Origin: Sphingomonas sp. LHG3406-1
GTDB lineage: Bacteria > Pseudomonadota > Alphaproteobacteria > Sphingomonadales > Sphingomonadaceae
DNA length: 64,000 nt
Direction: 5' to 3'
NCBI RefSeq assembly: GCF_029637485.1
Contig: NZ_CP069128.1
Location: 992,001-1,056,000 of the forward strand
Position numbers and translations under genes: made by a program. The first letter of the stretch is position 1, and each line of letters begins with the position of its first letter. A model generated the notes under the pieces. That model saw only the letters and a list, made by a program, of their open reading frames with translations. It was not told the DNA's origin and ran no database searches. Of this stretch, positions 19,069 through 28,124 are shown in pieces.

Positions 19069-20061
19069 TCAGCCAGCGATGAGCCGCGCCGCATCGACCG
19101 CGTGATAGGTGAGGATGCCGGTCGCGCCAGCCCGCTTGAAGGCCAGCAGCGTCTCCAGGATCAGCGCGTCGCGATCGGCCGCCCCGGCTGCGGCGGAATG
19201 CTCGATCATCGCATATTCGCCGCTCACCTGATAAGCGAAGGTCGGCACGTCGAATCGGTCGTGAATGGCCTTTAAAATGTCGAGATAGGGCAGCCCGGGC
19301 TTTACCATCACCATGTCGGCGCCCTCGGCGATGTCGAGCGCCACTTCACGCAGCGCCTCGGCCGCATTGGCCGGGTCCATCTGATAACCGCGCTTGTCGC
19401 CCTTCAGGCGCCCGCCCGACCCCACCGCATCGCGGAACGGACCATAGAAGGACGAGGCATATTTGGCGGCATAGGCCATGATCGCGGTGTCGCACTTGCC
19501 GGCGGCTTCGAGGCCGCCACGGATGGCCCCGACCCGGCCGTCCATCATGTCCGACGGCGCCACGATGTCAGCGCCCGCTTCAGCCTGCACCAGAGCCTGC
19601 TGGACGAGGATGACGGTGGTCTCGTCGTTGAGGACGCAGCCGCGCTCGTCGATCAGCCCGTCGTGACCGTGCGCGGTATAGGGGTCGAGCGCGACATCGG
19701 TCAGAACGCCGATGTCCGGGCAGGCATCCTTCACGGCCTTCACGGCCCGGCAGATGAGATTGTCGGGATTGAGCGCTTCCTCCGCCCGCTCGCTGCGAAG
19801 GTGGCCGGGCGTGTTCGGGAAAAGGGCGACGCAGGGGATGCCGAGTTCATGGGCCTCGCGGGCGCGGGCGCCGATGCGGTCGACCGTCCAGCGGCTGACG
19901 CCAGGCAGCGAGGTGATCGGCTCTTCGCAACCGACGCCGTCGCAGATGAAGAGCGGCAGGATGAAGTCGCTCGGGCTCAGCCGGTGCTCGGCAAGGAGGG
20001 AGCGAATCCAGGGTGCGGAACGGCCCCGGCGGAGACGCAGGGCGGGAAAAGCGGCGTTCAT
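19069..20061 (-). CDS. hemB: Porphobilinogen synthase (delta-aminolevulinate dehydratase)
   Basis: HemB condenses two 5-aminolevulinate molecules to porphobilinogen in heme/tetrapyrrole synthesis. The 330-residue enzyme has both Schiff-base lysines: Lys200 in MAYAAKYASSFYGPFRDA and Lys254 in MVKPGLPYLD. The metal site reads DVALDPYTAHGHDG, with Asp rather than the Cys triad of zinc enzymes, so it belongs to the magnesium-dependent class. The ATG at 20059-20061 (MNAAFPALRLRRGR) gives the usual start. It diverges from the lipid kinase gene and is followed by the spermidine-synthase-like gene. Confidence 0.97.
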   Translation of the reverse strand: MNAAFPALRLRRGRSAPWIRSLLAEHRLSPSDFILPLFICDGVGCEEPITSLPGVSRWTVDRIGARAREAHELGIPCVALFPNTPGHLRSERAEEALNPDNLICRAVKAVKDACPDIGVLTDVALDPYTAHGHDGLIDERGCVLNDETTVILVQQALVQAEAGADIVAPSDMMDGRVGAIRGGLEAAGKCDTAIMAYAAKYASSFYGPFRDAVGSGGRLKGDKRGYQMDPANAAEALREVALDIAEGADMVMVKPGLPYLDILKAIHDRFDVPTFAYQVSGEYAMIEHSAAAGAADRDALILETLLAFKRAGATGILTYHAVDAARLIAG

Positions 20062-20109
20062 GGCGGCACTATACGGCACCGCCTGCCCGTTCCAAGCATT
20101 GTGACGCCG

Positions 20110-21000
20110 ATGACTGACGATACGCTCCCGAAACAGGCGATCCTGGTCGTCAACGCCATGAGCCGCAGCGGTGCCGACGCGTTCGAGCACGCACGGGAAT
20201 TACTCGAGGAGCGCGGGGTCGAGCTGCTCGCCGCTCATGCCATCGAAAATCCGGACGACATGCTCCCGACCGTCCGGAAAGCACTGGCCGCAAAGGCGCC
20301 GATGATCATCATCGGCGGCGGGGACGGGTCATTGTCCTCGACCATCGACGACTTCCTCGGCAGCGAGACGGTGTTCGCATTGCTTCCGCTCGGCACCGCC
20401 AACAGCTTCGCCAAGACGCTGGGCATCGGCACGGACCTGCAGGCGGCGGTCGAGACAATCGCCACGGGGCGGAAGATGCGGATCGACCTCGGCGCGATCG
20501 ATGGCGACTATTTCGCCAATGCCGCCGCCATGGGCCTCAGCCCGATGATCGCCGAGACGGTGCCGCACCAGCTGAAGCGGACCCTCGGGATGCTTGGCTA
20601 CATCATCTGGGCGGCCCGGGTCGCGTTCAAGTTCCGGCCGTTCCGGCTGGTGGTGGATGACGGGAGGCGCATCCACCGCACCTGGGCGACGGAAGCGCGG
20701 GTGCTGAACGGAACGCACCATGGCGGGATCGAGCTGGCCGAGAGCGCGGACCTGCAGTCGGGCGAGATCGTCGTGCAGGCGGTGACCGGGCGCGGGCTCG
20801 GGCGTCTGGCGTGGAGCTGGTTCGCGACCCTTTTCAAGCTGCGCAGCCGGAGCCAGACCGTGACCGAATACCGCGGCACGAAGCTGCGGATCGAGACTCG
20901 GCCGCCGCAGAAGATTTCCATAGACGGCGAGCTCAGTGCCAGGACGCCGGTGACGGTCACCGTAGCCCGGGCGGCGGTGTGGGTAGCGGCGCCGCGCTAG
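20110..21000 (+). CDS. Diacylglycerol kinase-family lipid kinase
   Basis: The 296-residue protein has a DAGK catalytic domain (about 10-130), with the nucleotide-binding GGGDGSLSS loop and PLGTANSFAKTLGI. The C-terminal beta-sandwich (about 140-290) ends QKISIDGELSARTPVTV, as in YegS/DgkB lipid kinases. It should phosphorylate a lipid such as diacylglycerol or a sphingoid lipid at the inner face of the membrane; the substrate cannot be read from the sequence. The ATG at 20110 is used; a GTG at 20101 is possible. Its stop codon overlaps that of the convergent MATE gene within CTAG. Confidence 0.9.
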   Translation: MTDDTLPKQAILVVNAMSRSGADAFEHARELLEERGVELLAAHAIENPDDMLPTVRKALAAKAPMIIIGGGDGSLSSTIDDFLGSETVFALLPLGTANSFAKTLGIGTDLQAAVETIATGRKMRIDLGAIDGDYFANAAAMGLSPMIAETVPHQLKRTLGMLGYIIWAARVAFKFRPFRLVVDDGRRIHRTWATEARVLNGTHHGGIELAESADLQSGEIVVQAVTGRGLGRLAWSWFATLFKLRSRSQTVTEYRGTKLRIETRPPQKISIDGELSARTPVTVTVARAAVWVAAPR

Positions 21001-22400
21001 GTCGTCGGCGCCATTTTCGCCTTCCGCCAACGGCCCGAGCGATAGTAGAGCCAGGCGAGCACGAGATTGACGATCGTGCCCACGGGGAAGCTCCACCAGA
21101 TGGCGTCGCTGCCAAGCCAGCCCTGCGCGCCGCCGGCAAAGCCGAGGCGGACGGGGATGAGGCCGACCGCGAGGATCAGCAGCGGCGCGACCACGGCGCC
21201 GGCGGCGCGGACGGTGCCGAACAGGACCAGCACCAGGCCGAACATGAGAAAGCTCCAGGTTGCGATCCACTGGATCCGGATGGCGATCGGAAGCGCCGGG
21301 CTGTCCATGCCGAGGAACAGGCCGAGCGCGGGCTTCTCGAAGAGGATGAACAGACCGATCAGCGCGGCGGTGATGACCGTCACCTGGATGATCGCGATCC
21401 TGGTGATGCGGTCGACACGATCCCAGCGCCCTGCCCCGATATTTTGCGCGGCCATGGCGCTGACCGCTGCGCCGAAGGCCATGGCCGGCATCTGGACATA
21501 GGCCCATAGCTGCATGGTCACGCCATAGGCGGCGGCGGTCTCCACCCCTTGCGCGTTGACGAGGCCGATCATCGCCAGGCTGGAGACCGAGATGACGATC
21601 ATCTGCAGTCCCATCGGCAGGCCCTTGCCCATGATGGTCCCGAGTTGCCCGCGGTCGGGGACGAGGAAGCGCAGGTCGCGGCCGCCGAGCGTCAGGGGCA
21701 GGCGGCGCGCATAAGCGAAGAGAATGAGGCCGGTCAGCGCGACCCAGTTGGCGATCGCCGTGGCATAGCCCGCGCCGGCGATGCCGAGCGCCGGAAACGG
21801 ACCGATGCCGGCGATCAGCAGCGGATTAAGCACCACGTCCAAGGCCGCCGCCAGCAGCATGAAATAGAGCGGCGTCACGCTGTCGCCCGACCCGCGCAGG
21901 GCCATGGAGAGCGCGACCAGCACCACCGCGGCGGGCGTGCCGAGGAGGAAGGTGCGAAGATAGGTGGCGGCGAGCGGAAGCGCCTCGCCCGGCGTGCCGA
22001 GCAGCCGCAGCAGGTCGGGCGCGGCAAGCTCGCCGGCGATCAGCACGAGGATTCCGACACCGAAGAAGAAGGTCACCGCCGTCCCCAGCACCCGCCGCGC
22101 GCCCTCGACGTCGCGGCGTCCCCAGGCCTGCCCGATGAGGATCGAGGTCGCCATCGAGAAGCCGAAGGTGAAGGCGATGAGGACGAACCAGACCATATTG
22201 GCATTGGCGGTCGCCGCCAGCGCCTCCTCGCCGAGCAGCCGGCCGACCCAGATGCTGTTGATCGAGGCATTGAGGCTCTGGACGATGGACGAGCCGAGCG
22301 TCGGGATCGCGAAGGCGAGCAGGGTCTTGCCGATCGGCCCCGTCGTCAGGTCGCGCTGGTGGGGCCGCGCGCCGGCGGCGGGCGCATCCTGGTCAGCCAC
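20997..22400 (-). CDS. MATE-family efflux transporter
   Basis: The 467-residue membrane protein has about 12 hydrophobic helices in two related halves, as in the MATE (NorM/DinF) cation- or proton-coupled drug exporters. Typical stretches are LTTGPIGKTLLAFAIPTLGSS at the start, SINSIWVGRLLGEEALAA in helix 2, and KGLPMGLQMIVIS opening the second half. The GTG at 22398-22400 (MADQDAPAAG) precedes the first helix; longer readings add only low-quality sequence. No regulator is adjacent, and the substrate is unknown. Confidence 0.92.
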   Translation of the reverse strand: MADQDAPAAGARPHQRDLTTGPIGKTLLAFAIPTLGSSIVQSLNASINSIWVGRLLGEEALAATANANMVWFVLIAFTFGFSMATSILIGQAWGRRDVEGARRVLGTAVTFFFGVGILVLIAGELAAPDLLRLLGTPGEALPLAATYLRTFLLGTPAAVVLVALSMALRGSGDSVTPLYFMLLAAALDVVLNPLLIAGIGPFPALGIAGAGYATAIANWVALTGLILFAYARRLPLTLGGRDLRFLVPDRGQLGTIMGKGLPMGLQMIVISVSSLAMIGLVNAQGVETAAAYGVTMQLWAYVQMPAMAFGAAVSAMAAQNIGAGRWDRVDRITRIAIIQVTVITAALIGLFILFEKPALGLFLGMDSPALPIAIRIQWIATWSFLMFGLVLVLFGTVRAAGAVVAPLLILAVGLIPVRLGFAGGAQGWLGSDAIWWSFPVGTIVNLVLAWLYYRSGRWRKAKMAPTT

Positions 22401-22588
22401 GCGGGCCCGCGGCAGACGAGGGACGGGAAAAAGGCATATCGTCCACTTCGTCCACTTGTTCAGGAAAGCCGGTGCGCGGGGGCAAGTGGGGGTGCTTGGA
22501 AAGGACGGCAAGACGCACGTCTGCGGCTTAGCCTGATTGGCCGATGTAGGACAGGATTAAGCTGTTCCCCGGCGCGAGCCGAAGCCCA

Positions 22589-22654
22589 GCCCGGCGCCAC
22601 GCCGGGCGAGGAAAGCGCCTTGAGGGCGCTCCTGGGCCCCGGCCTTCGCCGGGG
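22589..22654. repeat. Pair of GC-rich hairpins downstream of valS
   Basis: GCCCGGCG-cca-CGCCGGGC lies at 22589-22607, and CCCCGGC-cttc-GCCGGGG at 22637-22654. The second resembles the hairpin at 332-351. The pair sits just beyond the valS stop and may end the valS transcript. The rest of 22401-22661 holds no gene. Confidence 0.7.
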
Positions 22655-22661
22655 TGCAGTC

Positions 22662-25400
22662 TCAGCCCAGCCGCGCCAGCGCCGCCCGCAGCCGCTCGGC
22701 CTCGGCGGCGCGGGCGTCGTGGTCGGCGCGGGCCTTGGCAACGGCCTCCGGCTTGGCACGCTCGGCGAAGGCCGGGTTGCCGAGCCGTGCGGCAAGGCTG
22801 TCGCGGTCCTTCTCCGCGGCTTCGGCGGCCTTGGCGAGGCGGCTGCGCTCGGCGTCAAGGTCGATGGCATCGCCAAGCGGGAAGGCCACGGTCGCTCCGC
22901 CGACCACGATCTGCGCCGAACCGGCGGGCGGAGCGTCGGCAGCGACCGGGGCGCCGATCTTCGCCATGCGTCCGAGGATGGCGCCTTCCTGTTCGATCAG
23001 GCCGATCAGGGCGCTGCCGCCCTCCCCTGCCAGCACGTGCGGGACGAGCGCCGCCGTCCACGGCACGTTGAGCTCGGAGCGAAGGGCGCGGACGCCCTCG
23101 ACGAAGGCGATCACGGATTCGACCTTCGCCTTCGCATCCGCGTCGCTTGCAGCATTCGGCTCAGGCCACGTGGCCACGATGAGGTCGTACGGCCGCTCGC
23201 CCATGCCGTGCCACAGCTCCTCGGTGACGAACGGCATGAACGGGTGGAGCATGACCAGGATCTGGTCGAACGCCCAGCCGGCGACGGCGCGGGTCTCCTC
23301 GTCGAAGCCGCCCTTCACCAGCTCGACATACCAGTCGCAGAAGGTGCCCCAGGTGAAGTGGTAGATGGCGTCGGCCATGCCGTCGAAGCGCAGCTCGTCG
23401 AAGGCGCGGTTGAGCTTGCCCAGCGTCTCCACCACCTCGCCGATGATCCAGCGGTTGACCGGCTTGGTGGCTTCGGGCGCCGCGATCGAAGTGGACGGCC
23501 CGACCCCGTTCATCTGCAGGAAGCGGGCGGCGTTCCACAGCTTGGTGGCGAAATTGCGATAACCCTCGACCCGCTTCTCATCCAATTTGATGTCTCGGCC
23601 CTGGCTCTCCATCGCCGCCATGGTGAAGCGGAGGGCATCGGCGCCATATTTGTCGATAAGGACGAGGGGGTCGACGGTGTTGCCCTTCGACTTGCTCATC
23701 TTCTGGCCCTGCGCGTCGCGCACGAGACCGTGGAGGTAGAGCGTGCGCCACGGCACCTCATCCATGAACTCGAGCCCCTGCATGGCCATGCGGGCATCCC
23801 AGAAGAAGAGGATGTCGAAGCCGGAGATGAGGACGTCGTTGGGGTAGTGGCGGGCGAGATCTCCCCTCCCGCTTGCGGGAGGGGCCGCGGGAGGGCTTGT
23901 CGGCGAGGATGGCGACACGCCCTCCCCTTCCGGCGCTGACGCGCCTCCTTCCCCTCCCGGAAGCGGGAGGGGCGAGCCTTCGGGCCACCCCAGGGTCGCG
24001 AAGGGCCACAGTGCCGAGCTGAACCAGGTGTCCAGCACGTCCTGGTCCTGCATCAGCGGGCGCTCGTCGCCGGCCATGGCCTGCGCTTCCTCGGCGCTCA
24101 TGGCGACGAAGATGTTGCCGAACTCGTCGTACCACGCCGGGATCCGGTGGCCCCACCATAGCTGGCGCGACACGCACCACGGCTGGATGCCTTCGAGCCA
24201 GTTGAACCAGGTCTTGGACCAGGTCTCGGGCACGACCTTGATCTCGCCGGCCCTGGTCGCAGCGACGACGCGCTCGGCGAGCGGCTTTACGTCGACATAC
24301 CATTGGTCGGTCAGCCAAGGTTCGATCACCACGCCGGAGCGGTCGCCGAGCGGGGTAGCGATGGTGCGGTCCTCGACCTTGACGAGCGCTCCGTCGGCCT
24401 CGAGCAGTTCGACCACCCGCCGGCGGGCGTCGAAGCGCTCGCGGCCGAGCAGTTCTTCGGGCACCAAGCCGTCCGCGGTCTGGCAGACGTGGGCGGACGC
24501 ATCGAGCATGTTGAACATGTCGGCGGGCTTGATCCCGGCGCGGCGGCCGACCTCGAAGTCGTTGAAGTCGTGGCCGGGCGTGATCTTCACCGCGCCGGAG
24601 CCCAATTCGGGATCGGCATGTTCGTCGGCAACGATCGGGATGAGGCGGCCGGTGATCGGAAGCCTGATCTGCTTGCCGATGAGCGCGGTGTAACGCTCGT
24701 CCGACGGGTGGACCGCCACCGCCATGTCGGCAAGCATGGTCTCGGGCCGCGTGGTCGCCACCTCGATATGGCCGCTGCCGTCCGCCAGCGGATAGCTGAG
24801 GGTCCAGAACTTGCCCGGCTGGTCGCGCGTCTCGACCTCGAGATCGGAGATGGCGGTCTGGAACTTGGGGTCCCAGTTCACCAGGCGCTTGTCGCGGTAG
24901 ATACGGCCGCGCTTGTGAAGCTCGACAAAGGTGTGGAGGACGGCCTTCGAGAAGCCCTCGTCCATGGTGAAGCGCTCGTTTGACCAGTCGCAGGAGGCGC
25001 CGAGGCGGCGCAGCTGGCGGGTGATCTGGCCGCCGCTCTCGGCCTTCCACTCCCACACCTTGGCGACGAACTCGTCGCGGGTGAAGTCGGTGCGCTTCTG
25101 CTGCTGGGCGTTCAGCTGGCGCTCGACCACCATCTGGGTGGCGATACCGGCATGGTCGGTGCCGACCACCCACAAAGCGTCCTTGCCCTGCATCCGCGCG
25201 CGGCGGACGAGGATGTCCTGCAGCGTATCGTCGAGCGCGTGGCCGATGTGGAGGCTGCCAGTGACATTGGGCGGCGGCATGACGATGGTGAACGGCTCGG
25301 CGTCAGGGCGCGCCGGGCGGAATTGGCCCGTCTTCTCCCAATGGTCGTACCAGCGGGCTTCGATGGCGGCGGGTTCGAAGGTCTTCGGCAGATCGGTCAT
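22662..25400 (-). CDS. valS: Valyl-tRNA synthetase with an in-frame repeat-derived insert
   Basis: This class I aminoacyl-tRNA synthetase charges tRNA-Val. The 912-residue protein shows [15 protein letters not shown] (HIGH at 51-54), the editing domain (about 190-350), [37 protein letters not shown] (about 563) and a C-terminal coiled coil (about 850-912). Residues 475-513, between LGWPE and [11 protein letters not shown], form a Pro/Gly/Ser-rich insert of about 36 extra residues absent from typical ValRS. It is encoded by two palindromic repeats (23863-23972). The conserved sequence resumes in frame, so the enzyme should remain functional. Confidence 0.97.
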   Translation of the reverse strand: MTDLPKTFEPAAIEARWYDHWEKTGQFRPARPDAEPFTIVMPPPNVTGSLHIGHALDDTLQDILVRRARMQGKDALWVVGTDHAGIATQMVVERQLNAQQQKRTDFTRDEFVAKVWEWKAESGGQITRQLRRLGASCDWSNERFTMDEGFSKAVLHTFVELHKRGRIYRDKRLVNWDPKFQTAISDLEVETRDQPGKFWTLSYPLADGSGHIEVATTRPETMLADMAVAVHPSDERYTALIGKQIRLPITGRLIPIVADEHADPELGSGAVKITPGHDFNDFEVGRRAGIKPADMFNMLDASAHVCQTADGLVPEELLGRERFDARRRVVELLEADGALVKVEDRTIATPLGDRSGVVIEPWLTDQWYVDVKPLAERVVAATRAGEIKVVPETWSKTWFNWLEGIQPWCVSRQLWWGHRIPAWYDEFGNIFVAMSAEEAQAMAGDERPLMQDQDVLDTWFSSALWPFATLGWPEGSPLPLPGGEGGASAPEGEGVSPSSPTSPPAAPPASGRGDLARHYPNDVLISGFDILFFWDARMAMQGLEFMDEVPWRTLYLHGLVRDAQGQKMSKSKGNTVDPLVLIDKYGADALRFTMAAMESQGRDIKLDEKRVEGYRNFATKLWNAARFLQMNGVGPSTSIAAPEATKPVNRWIIGEVVETLGKLNRAFDELRFDGMADAIYHFTWGTFCDWYVELVKGGFDEETRAVAGWAFDQILVMLHPFMPFVTEELWHGMGERPYDLIVATWPEPNAASDADAKAKVESVIAFVEGVRALRSELNVPWTAALVPHVLAGEGGSALIGLIEQEGAILGRMAKIGAPVAADAPPAGSAQIVVGGATVAFPLGDAIDLDAERSRLAKAAEAAEKDRDSLAARLGNPAFAERAKPEAVAKARADHDARAAEAERLRAALARLG
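23863..23972. repeat. Two palindromic repeats inserted inside valS
   Basis: The first palindrome, 23863-23884, has arms CCCCTCCCGC/GCGGGAGGGG around TT and is identical to the one in uvrA at 11512-11533. The second, 23951-23972, has arms CCCCTCCCG/CGGGAGGGG around GAAG. Between them are ccgcgggagggcttgtcggcgagg and related filler. Together they encode the extra residues (about 475-513) of ValS. The reading frame is kept on both sides. Confidence 0.88.
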
Positions 25401-25442
25401 GGTGCGCTGCGGTATAGAGCGCGGCGGCTTCGTTCAACCGTC

Positions 25443-25522
25443 ATGCCGGGCCGAACCCGGCATCCATCTGCCTTGGACCGGCAGGCGCGAAAGACAGGCG
25501 GACCCCGGATCAAGTCCGGGGT
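25443..25522. repeat. Two hairpin repeats upstream of valS
   Basis: ATGCCGGG-ccgaa-CCCGGCAT lies at 25443-25463 and ACCCCGGA-tcaag-TCCGGGGT at 25502-25522, separated by tccatctgccttggaccgg-type filler. This is the common intergenic mosaic repeat of many alphaproteobacteria, here between valS and the S9 peptidase stop. Confidence 0.75.
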
Positions 25523-25527
25523 GACGC

Positions 25528-27603
25528 TTACTTCTGCGTGGTCGTTCCCCCGCCCATGATCGGCTGCCCGCCGGTCCACCGGTCGAGCCAGCGGTGGACC
25601 TCGCGGTACCATTGGATGGAGTTGACCGGCTTCAGCACCCAATGGTTCTCGTCCGGGAAGCGGAGCAGGCGGCTGGGAACCTCCCGGCGCTGGAGCGCAG
25701 TGAAGGCGCCGAGCCCTTGCGTATAGGGCACGCGATAATCGCGGTCGCCGATGATGATGAGGTTCGGCGTCTTCCAGTTGGCGACGTAGTTCAGCGGATT
25801 ATGCTTCTCGTAGTTGGCCGGCACCTCGAACGGCGAGCCGCCATTCTCCCACTCCGTGAACCACAATTCCTCGGTCATGTAGCCCATCGAACGGGTGTCG
25901 AAGATGCCATTGTGAGTGACCAGGCACTTGAAGGCGTCGGGCCAGCGGCCGGCGATCCAGTTGGTCATGTAGCCGCCGTAGCTGCCGCCGAGCGCGCAGG
26001 CGCGGGTGCCGTCGAGCTGCGCATCCTTCGACAAGGCGAAGGCCCAGCCCTTCTGCAGGTCCTCGAGCGGCTTGCCGCCCCAGTCGTTGCGAATGGCGTC
26101 GGTGAAGGCCTGGCCGTAGCCGGTGGAGCCGTGGAAATCGACGCTGACCACGGCATATTTGCCGGCCGAGAAGGCGCGCGGATTCCAGCGGTAGGACCAG
26201 CTGTTGTTGAAGCTGCCCTGCGGTCCGCCATGGACGATGAAGGCGACGGGAAGCTTGGCCGCCGGCGCATTGGCGGGCTTGAAGGTATAGCCCCAGACGG
26301 TGTCGTTGCTGGCGCCGGCGAAGCTCCACTTCTCGAAGGTGACCGGATCGAGCTCGGCAAGCAGCGCGCGGTTGACGGCGGTGAGCTGGGCAAGCCGGCC
26401 GCGCCGGTCGAGGCGGTAGAGGTCGTCGGGTACCTGGACCGAGTTGATCGCGAGCAGCACGTCGCCGTTCGGCAGGGCGCGCGCATTGTGGGCAGTGCCT
26501 TCGCGGGTGAGGCGCGTGACCCTGCCGCTGGCGACGTCAACCCGGAACAGCGGGGTCTCGAGCGTGTCCTGCGCCTCGACGACGAGGCTCCTGCCGTCCC
26601 TCGCCCAGGTCAGTGAGCCGACCGAGCGATCCCAGCCTTCGGTGAGGGCGCGGGTGCGGCCGCTGGCGAGATCGCGCAGCATGATCACCAATCGGTCGGC
26701 TTCGTAGCCGGGGCGCTTCATCGCGACATAGGCGAGCGTCCGGCCGTCGGGCGAGACGGTCGGCAGATTGTCGGTCGCGGCATTGGCGTCGGTGAGGTTT
26801 ACCGGCGGCGCAGAGCCGTCGATCGGCGCGGCGAAGATGTCGAGGTTGGTCGACTTGGGCTCGATCCGGCCGGCCTCGCGAAGGGCGAAATAGACGGTCC
26901 GGCCATCGCGCGAGATGGCGATCTCCTCGCCGCCGCCATAGGGCTTGGACGGGGTGTCGCCGACCAGCTCGCCGGTGACGCGCACGCCCATGCCCTGCAG
27001 CTTTCCGCCGCTCAACGGGAAGGAGTAGATGCGGCTGCGGGTGCCGGGCTCGACCCACGTGTCCCAGTGGCGGACGAACAGCTCGTTATAGACCTTGCCG
27101 GACCCGGGCTCGGGCGCGGCGAAGGTGGTGGCGGCGCAGGCAAGGTCCGGGCAGTCGCGCTGGTCGGCCCAGACGATGACGTTGCGGCCGTCCGGCGCAA
27201 TCCTGAAACCGGAGACATCGGCGCCGAAGTCGCTGATCGCCACCGCGGCCTGGCCCATCACCATGCGGTGCAGCTGAGCACGCTCGCCGACGGCCTTGAG
27301 GAAGTAGATCGCACCATCGGGCCCGAACACGGCATCGCTCGCGCCCTCGGCTCCGGCGACCGGCTGCGGCGCGGCGCCGGCCCTGGTGAGGTCGAGGCTG
27401 TGCAGCACGTTGTTGCGACGGTTCTTGTCGAGATCGGTGGTCGACAGGCTGAAGATGGCGGTGCGGCCGTCCGGCGACACTTCCGGCGCGCCGAGGCGAC
27501 GCATGTTCTGAAGGTCTGTGGCGGTCATCGGCCGGGCTTCGGCGGCGGCGACGGGGGCGAGGACGGCGGCGGCAGCCGCGAGGAGCAGGGTGCGCTTGAT
27601 CAT
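25528..27603 (-). CDS. S9-family prolyl oligopeptidase-type peptidase, secreted
   Basis: The 691-residue protein has a signal peptide (MIKRTLLLAAAAAVLAPVAAAEA), a beta-propeller of WD/PD40-like blades (about 40-430: PEVSPDGRTAIFS, LPTVSPDGRTLAYVA) and an alpha/beta-hydrolase domain (about 440-691). The catalytic triad is Ser541 in GGSYGGY, Asp622 in GDRDYRVP and His654 in DENHWVLKP. Such periplasmic peptidases cut short peptides behind Pro or after N-acyl residues. The ATG at 27601-27603 directly precedes the signal peptide. It sits between valS and popZ, where other sphingomonads often have valS next to popZ. Confidence 0.93.
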   Translation of the reverse strand: MIKRTLLLAAAAAVLAPVAAAEARPMTATDLQNMRRLGAPEVSPDGRTAIFSLSTTDLDKNRRNNVLHSLDLTRAGAAPQPVAGAEGASDAVFGPDGAIYFLKAVGERAQLHRMVMGQAAVAISDFGADVSGFRIAPDGRNVIVWADQRDCPDLACAATTFAAPEPGSGKVYNELFVRHWDTWVEPGTRSRIYSFPLSGGKLQGMGVRVTGELVGDTPSKPYGGGEEIAISRDGRTVYFALREAGRIEPKSTNLDIFAAPIDGSAPPVNLTDANAATDNLPTVSPDGRTLAYVAMKRPGYEADRLVIMLRDLASGRTRALTEGWDRSVGSLTWARDGRSLVVEAQDTLETPLFRVDVASGRVTRLTREGTAHNARALPNGDVLLAINSVQVPDDLYRLDRRGRLAQLTAVNRALLAELDPVTFEKWSFAGASNDTVWGYTFKPANAPAAKLPVAFIVHGGPQGSFNNSWSYRWNPRAFSAGKYAVVSVDFHGSTGYGQAFTDAIRNDWGGKPLEDLQKGWAFALSKDAQLDGTRACALGGSYGGYMTNWIAGRWPDAFKCLVTHNGIFDTRSMGYMTEELWFTEWENGGSPFEVPANYEKHNPLNYVANWKTPNLIIIGDRDYRVPYTQGLGAFTALQRREVPSRLLRFPDENHWVLKPVNSIQWYREVHRWLDRWTGGQPIMGGGTTTQK

Positions 27604-27644
27604 GGCGGCGAGGCGTAGCAGCGCCGGGATGAACCGCAAGTGGG

Positions 27645-28109
27645 CTAGAGCTGCTGCCCCGTGATGCGGCCGATCTCGCGCTTCACATGCTCGTCGACGA
27701 TCGCCGGCAGATGCTGGTCGAGCCAGTCCTTGAGCATCGGCCGGAGCATGTCGCGCACCATCTGCTCGAGCGGATTGACCGCGGGCGGCGGCGGCGCGGC
27801 GGCGGCAGCCTCCTGCAGCGCGGCGAGCCGGGCGCGGCTGGCCGCGGCGGCATCCTCGCTGACCAGCGGCGGGCCGAGGTCGACCGAGGGCGCCGGCGGC
27901 CTGGGCGCTTCCTCGGGGACCATCTCGTCGAGTTCGAGCACCTCGTGCGGCGCGGCGACTGGCGGCGCGTCGGGTGACGGCTCTTCGATCGGCTCGACCA
28001 CGGGCGCGGGCACCGTCACCTGGCCGGTGGAGCGCAGCTCCTTCTCCTCCGCGATCACTTTCTTGATCGAGGCGAGTATGTCTTCCATCGAGGGTTCGCG
28101 GCCGGGCAT
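27645..28109 (-). CDS. popZ: Polar organising protein PopZ-like (DUF2497)
   Basis: The 154-residue protein has the PopZ layout: a short N-terminal helix (EPSMEDILASIKKVIAEEK), a Pro/Ala/Glu-rich disordered middle (about 35-105), and a C-terminal oligomerisation module (NPLEQMVRDMLRPMLKDWLDQHLPAIVDEHVKREI). In Caulobacter, PopZ condenses at cell poles and anchors ParB and polarity factors. The ATG at 28107-28109 keeps the usual M-x-EPSMEDILASI start; an ATG seven codons later is possible. It is in line with tolC and the pcm-like gene, a common sphingomonad order. Confidence 0.88.
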   Translation of the reverse strand: MPGREPSMEDILASIKKVIAEEKELRSTGQVTVPAPVVEPIEEPSPDAPPVAAPHEVLELDEMVPEEAPRPPAPSVDLGPPLVSEDAAAASRARLAALQEAAAAAPPPPAVNPLEQMVRDMLRPMLKDWLDQHLPAIVDEHVKREIGRITGQQL

Positions 28110-28124
28110 GGCCTCACGCTACCC

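Noticed and set aside
21549-23939. 796-codon plus-strand frame across MATE and valS
   Set aside because: It spans two unrelated minus-strand genes, a repeat region and the valS insert; no protein motif is visible.
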